Of a stretch of DNA of 21,756 nucleotides, positions 1 to 6,064 are shown in pieces. The DNA comes from a virus. The stretch lies in the IMG/VR virus record IMGVR_UViG_3300012964_000063, positions 1 to 21,756 of that record; one strand, 5' to 3'. Position numbers and translations under genes: made by a program. Under the pieces are notes generated by a model, which saw only the letters and a list, made by a program, of their open reading frames with translations, ran no database searches and had not been told where the DNA came from. The stretch's first letter is position 1; every line of letters begins with the position of its first letter.

Positions 1-1
1 A

Positions 2-133
2 GCCGCCATCCGCGCGAAGATGCAGGCCAAGGACGACAACGGCAAGTTGAAGTTCTTCACCGACGCGAAGTACCGCAACGACGTGGAAGCGGAGATGCGG
101 GCCTTCTACCAGCAACAGCAGGGGGCTGCGTAG
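2..133 (+). CDS. 3' end of a head gene, possibly scaffolding protein (partial)
   Basis: An open frame enters from the left edge and ends at a TAG at 131-133, giving the last 43 residues of a protein. The tail is charged and hydrophilic, with a patch reading KFFTDAKYRNDVEAEM followed by a glutamine run and GAA. Its place directly before the capsid gene matches the scaffold (gene 9) slot of the T7 gene order, and a polar helical C-terminus suits a scaffold. The family cannot be assigned from this fragment, so the name rests on position. A portal or other head gene remains possible. Confidence 0.55.
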   Translation, partial: AAIRAKMQAKDDNGKLKFFTDAKYRNDVEAEMRAFYQQQQGAA

Positions 134-136
134 GCC

Positions 137-271
137 ATGCCACTGAAAAAGAGCGCGAGCAAATCCGCCTTCAGCTTCAACGTGAAGACGGAGATGGCGC
201 ACGGCAAACCGCAGAAGCAGGCGGTCGCCATCGCTTTCGCAACTCAACGGCGCGCCGGAAAACGCAAGTAG
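137..271 (+). CDS. 44-residue basic phage microprotein of unknown function
   Basis: The ATG lies three bases after the upstream stop, and the frame runs 44 codons to a TAG. The product is lysine/arginine-rich (starts MPLKKSASKSAF, ends RRAGKRK) and contains the segment KTEMAHGKPQKQAVAIAF. From memory, short proteins with a 'sxnvkxEmxxGKPqkQAvAIA' pattern are common in phage structural regions and have no known function. No strong Shine-Dalgarno is visible, so expression is probably coupled to the upstream gene. It could bind nucleic acid given its charge, but nothing in the sequence proves this. It is too short for usual gene-finder cut-offs. Confidence 0.7.
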   Translation: MPLKKSASKSAFSFNVKTEMAHGKPQKQAVAIAFATQRRAGKRK

Positions 272-282
272 TGCGCTTTCAC

Positions 283-308
283 CTTTGGCCTTCGAGAGAG
301 GGCCAAAG
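283..308 (+). other. 8-bp perfect hairpin downstream of the 44-aa gene
   Basis: CTTTGGCC (283-290) is the exact reverse complement of GGCCAAAG (301-308), with a 10-base loop TTCGAGAGAG. It begins 11 bases after the stop of the microprotein gene. No U-rich run follows (the next bases are CTAAAATC), so it is not a classical intrinsic terminator. An RNase processing site, a weak terminator or an mRNA-stabilising stem are all possible. Confidence 0.5.
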
Positions 309-375
309 CTAAAATCGCAAGATTCGGTTGGATCTGGCCGGGACCTCGCAAGAGCCGGCATCACGAACCACCCGG

Positions 376-396
376 TCGCAGCACGATACGCTGCGA
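376..396 (+). other. 7-bp hairpin in the capsid leader
   Basis: TCGCAGC (376-382) pairs with GCTGCGA (390-396) around a 7-base loop ACGATAC. It lies about 100 bases before the capsid start. No U-tract follows. It may stabilise the 5' end of capsid mRNA. This is a small stem and could be chance in GC-rich DNA. Confidence 0.3.
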
Positions 397-498
397 GGCC
401 AGACAGAGCCGACCACAAGTCGGGACCTCGGGTCGAGCCCAAACCGTGAAAGGCGGTCGGTGACTCCATCCATTTCCCCCTTGTAAAGGTAAAGAACC

Positions 499-1377
499 AT
501 GTCTATCAACCTCGGCGGCACTCCCAGCGCCACCACCAACGCGGCCGTCATCAGCTATGACGTCTCCGTGAAGATGGCCTATCAGGGCTCGAGCCGTCTG
601 CGCAACACCGTCACGGTGAAGTCGGGCGTCACGGGCGCTTCCCACAACTTCCGCAAGTTCGGTGCGGGCGTTGCGTCTCAGCACTCCAGTGCCGAGCTCA
701 TCACCCCGGCGGACTACACGCACGCCAAGGTGGCGGCCACCCTGTCGAATTGGCGCATCGGTGACTACACCGACCTGTTCGACCAGGCCGAGACCACGGT
801 TGACGAGCGCGCTGCGCTCGCCGAGTCGAACGCCAAGGCGATCGGCCGTGCCGAAGACCAGCTCATCATCGACGCACTCGACGCGGCCACGAGCCTCGCC
901 GGTACGGTCGACGAGGATCTGGGTGCGACGAACTCTCCCATCAACAAGGAAAAGCTGCTCCGCGCGAAGCGGTATCTGACGGCCAAGCAGGCTGACGCCA
1001 CCCAGCACACGCTGCTGGTGAATGCGATCGGCATGGAAGGCGCGCTGTCGGAAGTCGAAGTGACGAGCGCTGACTACCAGACCATGCGCGCGCTGGCCGA
1101 GAACGGCGGCACGCTGCAGGGCAAGTCGGCCTTCGGCTTCAACTGGGTGGTCCTCGAGGACCGTGCGGAGGGTGGCCTCCCGGTGGGCTCGGCGAGCATC
1201 CGCCTGTGCTTCGCGTACGATCGTTCCGCGGTCGGTCTCGCGACGGCGCTCGAGCCGTCGACCCGCGTCGACTTCATTCCCGAGCGGTACGCTTACCTCT
1301 CGCAGGCGGTCCTCAAGGCCGGCGCGACGGTGATCGACAGCAACGGCGTGGTCGAGGTGCAGTCGTACGAGGCGTAA
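499..1377 (+). CDS. Major capsid protein
   Basis: This 292-residue protein is called as the shell-forming major capsid protein. It has a mixed alpha/beta composition, with an early region (about residues 25-75) resembling the N-terminal arm and beta strands of podoviral coat proteins (KMAYQGSSRLRNTVTV, then HNFRKFGAG). A helical middle follows (about 95-130, with ALAESNAKAIGRAEDQLIID), typical of the HK97-fold spine helix. No transmembrane segments are present. The start ATG is preceded by AAAGG nine bases upstream. Position also supports the call: a small head gene lies before it, a strong terminator after it, and gp11/gp12-like tail genes downstream, the T7 layout. The family feels like the T7-like / Phage_capsid_2 type, assigned from memory rather than by search. 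Confidence 0.85.
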   Translation: MSINLGGTPSATTNAAVISYDVSVKMAYQGSSRLRNTVTVKSGVTGASHNFRKFGAGVASQHSSAELITPADYTHAKVAATLSNWRIGDYTDLFDQAETTVDERAALAESNAKAIGRAEDQLIIDALDAATSLAGTVDEDLGATNSPINKEKLLRAKRYLTAKQADATQHTLLVNAIGMEGALSEVEVTSADYQTMRALAENGGTLQGKSAFGFNWVVLEDRAEGGLPVGSASIRLCFAYDRSAVGLATALEPSTRVDFIPERYAYLSQAVLKAGATVIDSNGVVEVQSYEA

Positions 1378-1383
1378 GCCTCA

Positions 1384-1418
1384 AGGGGCCGGGTAACACC
1401 GGCCCCTGTCTTTTCCTT
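1384..1418 (+). terminator. Strong intrinsic terminator after the capsid gene
   Basis: AGGGGCCGG (1384-1392) pairs perfectly with CCGGCCCCT (1399-1407) around a 6-base loop GTAACA. It is followed by a pyrimidine tract GTCTTTTCCTT (1408-1418). It starts six bases after the capsid stop. It is placed like the T7 T-phi terminator after gene 10 and would limit transcription of downstream genes relative to capsid. Confidence 0.88.
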
Positions 1419-1441
1419 CAATTTCATCGAGGAACACTTCA

Positions 1442-1738
1442 ATGGCTTACTCTCGCGCAAACCTCCAGCGCGTCGGCCCGCAGAACTCCAATGCGCCGAC
1501 CCTCTGGACCTACTCGGACACGGGTTCGGCCCTGACCACGATCGACGGCAGCGGTTACTTCAATGACGCTGCGGACGTGCTTCAGGTCGGCGACGTGATC
1601 TTCGTCAACGCCTCGTCCAGCACTTTCGGCATTCAGGTCGTGCGCAGCAATACGCGCGACATGACGGCTTCACCGCCGGTCGAAGGCGTGGTCGATACGT
1701 CCAACGCGGTCGCGCTGGGTTCGATCAACAGCGACTAA
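1442..1738 (+). CDS. Probable head decoration / head-accessory protein (98 aa)
   Basis: This small protein of 98 residues begins at an ATG with GAGGA eight bases upstream. It is predicted to be beta-rich. The segment GSGYFNDAADVLQVGDVIFV (about residues 37-56) resembles a motif seen in phage head fibre or decoration proteins and in the C-terminal domains of structural proteins, where a 'GYF..A.d.LqvGD.I.v' strand pair recurs. It sits directly after the capsid gene and is bracketed by two intrinsic terminators, so it may have its own transcript level. A role on the capsid surface is inferred from size, composition and location. The biochemical function is unknown, and it could also be a tail-adaptor accessory. 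Confidence 0.65.
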   Translation: MAYSRANLQRVGPQNSNAPTLWTYSDTGSALTTIDGSGYFNDAADVLQVGDVIFVNASSSTFGIQVVRSNTRDMTASPPVEGVVDTSNAVALGSINSD

Positions 1739-1748
1739 GATGAGTCGC

Positions 1749-1781
1749 AACCGGGGGCGGCCTTCGCCCCCGGTTCTCTTT
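1749..1781 (+). terminator. Strong intrinsic terminator after the 98-aa gene
   Basis: AACCGGGGGCG (1749-1759) pairs with CGCCCCCGGTT (1765-1775), an 11-bp perfect stem with a 5-base loop GCCTT. It is followed by CTCTTT (1776-1781). It starts ten bases past the stop of the preceding gene. It is the second such element within 400 bases. Confidence 0.88.
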
Positions 1782-1802
1782 AACGCACAAGGAATTCTCG
1801 AA

Positions 1803-2045
1803 ATGGCATTCGTCAGTTTCGCTCGAGCCATGCAGAAGCCCGCGTTTCTCAAGGCCGCCAAGGCCGCAGGACTGCGCGGCGAGTCCGACATGGCTGATCG
1901 CACACGGCGCGAGGCGCAGACCAACCACACCTGGGCGAAGTATCCGCCCGGCGCTGGCACGGACGCAATTGCCGCTCCGCGTGTCAACGGCAACATCAAG
2001 ATCGACATCGCCGCAGCCAAGACTGCGCATCTGGCGCTGAGTTAA
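1803..2045 (+). CDS. 80-residue unknown small protein
   Basis: The ATG at 1803 has AAGGA nine bases upstream and lies just after the second terminator. A longer in-frame start at 1740 would place the terminator stem inside the gene, so 1803 is preferred. The product is soluble and has no membrane segment. The N-terminal half is basic and alanine-rich (residues 7-24), and the C-terminal half has a patch RVNGNIKIDIAAAKTAHLAL. The family is not recognised. It is the first gene of the unit that continues into the enzyme block, so it may be a virion accessory protein or a partner or substrate of those enzymes; neither is shown. Confidence 0.65.
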   Translation: MAFVSFARAMQKPAFLKAAKAAGLRGESDMADRTRREAQTNHTWAKYPPGAGTDAIAAPRVNGNIKIDIAAAKTAHLALS

Positions 2046-2065
2046 GTTCGTTCAAGGAGAAGCCT

Positions 2066-2668
2066 ATGCCGGCACTGCTGGTTGTTGGCTCGGCCCCGTG
2101 TGCACAAGCGGACCTCGCCAAGGCCCGCGCGATGTACTCGGACGCCGAGATCATGACGGTGAACGGCGCGTGCACGATGGTGCGTGATGCGCAGCACATG
2201 CTGAGTGGGCACACGGCCAAGGCCAAGGAATTCGTCGCGGCGCGCAAGAAGGCGTTCCCTGACGCTTCGCTCCCGCGCGTGCATGCGAACACGCTGAACA
2301 AGCACCTGAACTCCAACAAGGTCGTGCACCCGATGGTCACGGACTGGTGGGGCGGGGAGATGTCCAGCGGCGCGACGAGCGCGGGCAAGGCGGCGCTGAT
2401 CGGGATAGCGATGGGTTTCCATCCGATCATTCTGTGCGGTTGCCCGATGGACGGCAGTGGGTATGACCCGGCAGAGGCCGTCGTCCCGCAGGACAGATCC
2501 TGCGCGCGGATCGGCGACGCTGCGATGCAGAACCGCCGGACGATCATGGGTTACCGTGAGAAACTGATCTCGCTTGCGCGCACGGTGTTCAAGGACAAGG
2601 TGTTCAGCATGTCGGGGTTCACCCGGCAGCATCTGGGGACCCCTCCTGAACAGGACTGGACATGCTGA
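2066..2668 (+). CDS. MptE/DUF115-like Rossmann-fold protein ('norphogenetic protein' type)
   Basis: This 200-residue protein starts at an ATG with a strong AAGGAG just upstream. The N-terminus LLVVGSAPCA (residues 4-13) is a nucleotide-binding Rossmann turn. Later, TSAGKAALIGIAMG (about 104-117) is followed by a hydrophobic strand and CGCPMDG (124-130). This is the layout of DUF115/MptE-like proteins, where a conserved 'G.iI..GcD' strand follows a helix. Phage members are often annotated 'norphogenetic protein'. DUF115 members include enzymes acting on sugar or pterin diphosphates, and some occur in glycosylation loci. Its stop overlaps the next start (2662), so the two are translated together. 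Specific activity is unknown; a role in preparing or transferring a sugar group is inferred. Confidence 0.65.
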   Translation: MPALLVVGSAPCAQADLAKARAMYSDAEIMTVNGACTMVRDAQHMLSGHTAKAKEFVAARKKAFPDASLPRVHANTLNKHLNSNKVVHPMVTDWWGGEMSSGATSAGKAALIGIAMGFHPIILCGCPMDGSGYDPAEAVVPQDRSCARIGDAAMQNRRTIMGYREKLISLARTVFKDKVFSMSGFTRQHLGTPPEQDWTC

Positions 2669-3543
2669 TCTGGGCGCTGGACGACCGCCCGTACGACCAC
2701 TACGGTCTTGAACTGCAGTCGGCCGGCATCGCGCGCGGGCACGACGTGCGCTTGTTCAAGCGCGCGGAACAGGTGACGGCACCTGGCTACGTGTTCATGC
2801 GGCTCGATCAACGCGAACCGCGACTGACGTTCGACCGGCAGCAGTACAGCGCGCTGGTCGGCCGCGAAGGACTGAAGTTCATTCAGGACCCCGGCCAGAT
2901 CCACGCGTACGAAGACAAGTTGGCGCAGACGATGATGTGGCGTACGTTCATGCCGGAGACGCAGATCATGACGTCTCGCGACACGGCGCAAACGTACGCG
3001 CACCTCGCGCCGTACCCGCTCGTGTCCAAGTCTGCCATCGGCTCGGCCAGCCACAACGTTCGGCTTCTGCAGGACGACAGCGCCGCGCAACGAGAGATCG
3101 CGGCGATCTTCAGCAAGAACGGGATGGCTGTCTCGCTCGGGCGGCAGAAGGACTACTGGTTGATCCAGCGGTTCATTCCGCACGAAGTGACGTACCGCGT
3201 GACTGCCGTCGGCACGAAGCGGCACATCTACCAGCGGTTCAACTTCAAGGACCGTCCGATGGCCGCGCCGTCGGCGGTGATTCCGACGCAGCCTCTGCCG
3301 ATGGGCCCGCTGGCCGAGACGGTGCTTGAGTTCAGCAACAAATTCTTCGCCGCAGCAGAAACTCAGTGGTGCGCGATCGACGTGATAGCTGGATCTGACA
3401 AGCTATACCTACTCGAAACGGCATTGGGTTGGGCTCGAGGCAACGATGCCAGCGGCAATGCGCTGTTCTACGGCACGAAGCACTCGCTCTTGACGCAGCA
3501 CGAACTGCTGCTCGACGAAATCGAGGCCGGAGTGTTCGGGTGA
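2662..3543 (+). CDS. ATP-grasp family enzyme (RimK-like ligase candidate)
   Basis: This 293-residue protein has the ATP-grasp layout. The N-terminal domain (about 1-75) ends in a D-rich helix start (DPGQIHAYEDKLAQTMMW, 76-93, the usual 'D..NK..q..l' step), then MPETQIM (97-103). The ATP-binding strand carries K123 with a glycine/serine-rich loop (SKSAIGSASHNV). WLIQRFI (166-172) matches the adenine-side 'v.QefI' strand. D240 in CAIDVIAG and E252 in YLLETALGW fit the metal-binding acidic residues. Family members ligate an acid to an amine or thiol with ATP, including peptide tagging by RimK. The start overlaps the previous gene by 7 bases, and its stop overlaps the GTG of the next gene. The acceptor is unknown. 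Late expression suggests a virion or small-molecule target. Confidence 0.8.
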   Translation: MLIWALDDRPYDHYGLELQSAGIARGHDVRLFKRAEQVTAPGYVFMRLDQREPRLTFDRQQYSALVGREGLKFIQDPGQIHAYEDKLAQTMMWRTFMPETQIMTSRDTAQTYAHLAPYPLVSKSAIGSASHNVRLLQDDSAAQREIAAIFSKNGMAVSLGRQKDYWLIQRFIPHEVTYRVTAVGTKRHIYQRFNFKDRPMAAPSAVIPTQPLPMGPLAETVLEFSNKFFAAAETQWCAIDVIAGSDKLYLLETALGWARGNDASGNALFYGTKHSLLTQHELLLDEIEAGVFG

Positions 3544-4250
3544 GCCGCTACCAACGTTCGGTAGTTCTCGTTACGTGGTTGTGGCGCAACGGCTGGCGGC
3601 CGGGCATGTACGATCACAGACATGTGAATCGCCTCTACCGTCAGTTACAAAGGCACATGACGGGGAAGTGGAAATTGGTCTGCGTGACCGACGACCCTAC
3701 GGGTATCGAGTGCGAGACCTTCCCGCTGTGGTCCATGCCTGAGCCGCTGTTGCCGGAATTGAAGGACCCCACACCGAATTGCTACGCGCGGCTGAAGTTG
3801 TTCGACCCCGGCACGGCGTGCCTGTTTGGCGCCGACCTGTTGGTGTCGATCGATCTGGACACGACAGTGTACCGCGATCTCAGCCCGCTCTTTACGGACG
3901 AGCCGTTCAAGATCATGCGCAACGAGCGCGCGGATACGGCCAAGTATTGCGGCACACTGTGGCAACTGAGGCCGGGCGCGCATCCCGAAGTGTGGCGGGA
4001 CTACGACCCGGTGCTGACTCCGCACATCACGTACACGGATCTCGGGTTGTACGGCAGCGATCAGGCGTGGTTGTCGCACAAGATCCCGGACGCCCCGACG
4101 TGGGGTCCGCGCGACGGAGTGCTGTGGAACAAACGCTGTCGGACGCACAAACTGCAGGACGGCGTACGACTGATCTACTTCGCGGGAGATACCAAGCCGT
4201 GGGACGAGAAGTGCCGGCTAACGCATCCAGCACTGTACACGCCGCTATGA
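3540..4250 (+). CDS. GT-A-fold glycosyltransferase 1
   Basis: This 236-residue protein starts at GTG 3540, overlapping the upstream TGA in a GTGA junction. It has a beta strand and helix at the N-terminus (VVLVTWLW), a nucleotide-sugar domain with VCVTDDP (48-54), and a DxD motif in SIDLDTTVYRD (104-113; D105/D107). Downstream are YGSDQAWL (171-178) and a final YFAGDTKPWD (213-222), matching the 'SDQ.wl' and 'F.G..KPw' signatures of GT-A enzymes of the GT8-like kind. It would transfer a sugar from an NDP donor using a metal ion. It shares these motifs with the second GT at 4840-5514, so the two are paralogues. The acceptor and sugar are unknown. No signal peptide or membrane segment is present, so it acts in the cytoplasm. 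Confidence 0.82.
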   Translation: MSRYQRSVVLVTWLWRNGWRPGMYDHRHVNRLYRQLQRHMTGKWKLVCVTDDPTGIECETFPLWSMPEPLLPELKDPTPNCYARLKLFDPGTACLFGADLLVSIDLDTTVYRDLSPLFTDEPFKIMRNERADTAKYCGTLWQLRPGAHPEVWRDYDPVLTPHITYTDLGLYGSDQAWLSHKIPDAPTWGPRDGVLWNKRCRTHKLQDGVRLIYFAGDTKPWDEKCRLTHPALYTPL

Positions 4251-4864
4251 AGTCCCCCGCGCGCGACCCACATTTCGCGACGAACTCGGTGCACGGCTAC
4301 TGGGCGCAGGAACCACTCATCAAGAGGGTGCTGTCCTTCGTGCCGCAGCGACGGGCCGCGGTCGACGTCGGTGCGCACATCGGTGTGTGGACGCAGATGT
4401 TGGCCGCGCAGTTCAAGCAGGTCTATGCGTTCGAGCCGGTCGCCGAGAATTTCGAGTGCTTGCGCGCGAACGTCGATCAGCCGAACGTACACCTGCATGC
4501 GGTGGCGCTTGGGGCGGGTTGCGGTTTTTGTGACCTGACTCTCCCGACCGGAGGCAACTCTGGCACGTGGCGCACCAAGCATCGCGTCGGAGAAACCCTC
4601 GTGGTGCCTCTCGACGCGCACGGTTTGTTGGACGTCGACCTCATCAAGATCGACACGGAAGGCACGGAGGGCGAGGTTCTTCAGGGCGCCAGAGAGTTAC
4701 TCGAGCGCTGTCACCCGCACGTGTTCTTCGAGGACAACGGTCTCGGGCAGAAGTATTTCGGGAAGGACTGGGCGAACCCGCGCAGCGTGCTCGAGGAGTT
4801 CGCGTACGTCCGGATTGCGCGACTGCAGAAGAACGAGTTGTGGGCGCCGAAACTCTCACGGTAG
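4247..4864 (+). CDS. FkbM-family SAM-dependent methyltransferase
   Basis: This 205-residue protein starts at ATG 4247 in an ATGA overlap with the preceding stop. SAM motif I is AVDVGAHIGVWT (38-49), followed by the acidic strand end YAFEPVAEN (60-68). IKIDTEGTEGEVLQGA (133-148) is the diagnostic FkbM signature, and HVFFEDN (158-164) follows. FkbM enzymes methylate hydroxyl groups, often on sugars or polyketides, and many lie in glycan loci. Between two glycosyltransferases, O-methylation of the sugar being attached is the simplest reading. That is inference; direct methylation of a protein acceptor is an alternative. It is full length for the family. Confidence 0.88.
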   Translation: MKSPARDPHFATNSVHGYWAQEPLIKRVLSFVPQRRAAVDVGAHIGVWTQMLAAQFKQVYAFEPVAENFECLRANVDQPNVHLHAVALGAGCGFCDLTLPTGGNSGTWRTKHRVGETLVVPLDAHGLLDVDLIKIDTEGTEGEVLQGARELLERCHPHVFFEDNGLGQKYFGKDWANPRSVLEEFAYVRIARLQKNELWAPKLSR

Positions 4865-5514
4865 CGTGCGTCTACCGTCCTGGCGGCGGGTTTGATGACT
4901 CGTACGTCTACAAACTGCGCGACGCGTTCGGCCGGCACTTGCACGTTCCTCACCGCTTTGTGTGCCTGACAAACCGGCCGCTGACCGTTGATCGGATACC
5001 ACTGGAGCGGCGGTGGCCTGGCTGGTGGTCGAAGCTGGAGTTGTTCCGGGCCGGACTGTTCTCGGGGCCCGTGTTCTACACGGATCTCGACACCGTGATC
5101 GTGAGCGACGTGACCGACATTGCAACCGCTGCATATGACTTCGCGTGCGGAACGAACTGGAAAGGCTGCGGCACGCACATCAGTTCAGCGGTCATGGCGT
5201 GGGATGGCCGGACAGACCTGAGTAACATCTATCAGTCGTTCGATCTCGCGGCGGTTGAGCGGTACGAACAGAGTTGGGAGCGATGGGGCGATCAGGGCTG
5301 GATTCAGGATCACTTGAATCGGCCCTTCAAGTGCCTGCTGAAACGGTGGCCGAACCGCATCGTCCACACCAAGACGCACGTCTGGAAGGGGCGACACGCG
5401 ACCAACGCTCCGGCGCCCAAAGACGCTTCGATTGTCTGCTTCTCGGGGCGCCCACGGCCGCACGAACTGCCGCCGGGCAACCCACTACTGAGGGCATGGA
5501 ATGGCGAACATTGA
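4840..5514 (+). CDS. GT-A-fold glycosyltransferase 2
   Basis: The frame has no ATG near its start. GTG 4840 gives 224 residues and overlaps the methyltransferase by 25 bases; it is the best start because conserved sequence (VACVYRPGG) begins just after it. The DxD motif lies in FYTDLDTVIVSD (79-90; D82/D84). WSKLELFR (63-70) is the usual helix before the DxD strand. SSAVMAWDG (115-123) fits the acceptor-side strand, WGDQGWIQ (149-156) matches the 'DQ.wi' motif, and VCFSGRPRPHE (199-209) matches the terminal 'F.G.PrPh'. It shares this motif order with the enzyme at 3540. Its end overlaps the tail tube gene by 14 bases, tying the block to virion synthesis. Donor and acceptor are unknown. Confidence 0.8.
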   Translation: MGAETLTVACVYRPGGGFDDSYVYKLRDAFGRHLHVPHRFVCLTNRPLTVDRIPLERRWPGWWSKLELFRAGLFSGPVFYTDLDTVIVSDVTDIATAAYDFACGTNWKGCGTHISSAVMAWDGRTDLSNIYQSFDLAAVERYEQSWERWGDQGWIQDHLNRPFKCLLKRWPNRIVHTKTHVWKGRHATNAPAPKDASIVCFSGRPRPHELPPGNPLLRAWNGEH

Positions 5515-6064
5515 GACCCAGACCAAGATCGGCTTGCTGTCGAAGGCTCTTATTTTGATCGGAGAAAAGCCGCTCAACTCTCTGTCCGACGAGCGCTATG
5601 GCGCCACGGTCGGTTCGAACCTGTTCGAACTCATCTACGAGAACGAACTCCAGTCCAATCGCTGGCGCTTCGCCTGCGCCAAGGTAGCGCTCAGCCGCCT
5701 TGTCGATGTGCCGCTCAACGAGTGGCAGTACGCTTTTCAGCTTCCCCCCACCATGCTGCTGCCAATCGGCATTTTTCCCGCAGCCCCTTACGAAATCTAC
5801 GCAGACCGCCTGTACACGGAGCAGTCGACTATCGAGTTGGACTATATGTTCAAACCCGACGTCACGGCCGTGCCTGCGTACTTCTCGACGCTGATGGTCT
5901 ACGCGCTCGCGCGGGACATGGTCAAACCGATCACCGAATCGGAGAACGCGGTGGTCACGTTCATGAAGAAGTACCAGTTCCAGCGGGACCGCGCGATGTT
6001 CGCGGACGCGCAGGGCCGGCCGAACTCCTCGATCGTCTACTCGCCCTTCACGGATGTCCGGTAA
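5501..6064 (+). CDS. Tail tubular protein A (gp11-like)
   Basis: This 187-residue protein is close in length to T7 gp11 (196). It begins with a helical segment (QTKIGLLSKALILIGEKPL) followed by LSDERYGATVGSNLFELIYENEL and RWRFA. These are hallmarks of the gp11-type adaptor, which joins the portal to the tail nozzle. Aromatic-rich middle residues (YAFQLPP, YEIYADRLY) and a PAYFSTLMVYALA helix follow the family pattern. The start ATG has GAGGG at 5490-5494. It is followed at once by the gp12-like gene, the normal pair. Confidence 0.88.
   Translation: MANIETQTKIGLLSKALILIGEKPLNSLSDERYGATVGSNLFELIYENELQSNRWRFACAKVALSRLVDVPLNEWQYAFQLPPTMLLPIGIFPAAPYEIYADRLYTEQSTIELDYMFKPDVTAVPAYFSTLMVYALARDMVKPITESENAVVTFMKKYQFQRDRAMFADAQGRPNSSIVYSPFTDVR

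Larger units (their letters stand above)
272..498 (+). promoter_or_regulatory. Structured leader of the capsid gene
   Basis: No gene is supported in these 227 bases. They hold two clear inverted repeats (283-308 and 376-396), described separately. They also hold a direct repeat CGGGACCTCG at 339-348 and 421-430. A purine-rich stretch AAAGG at 485-489 lies nine bases before the capsid ATG at 499. No convincing sigma-70 or T7-class promoter could be read, but a phage-specific promoter cannot be ruled out. The length and structure suggest a 5' untranslated region that controls the most highly expressed gene. Confidence 0.45.

Noticed and set aside
1740-1802. Earlier in-frame ATG for the 80-aa gene
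   Set aside because: Using it would place the intrinsic terminator stem inside the gene, while ATG 1803 has a good ribosome binding site.
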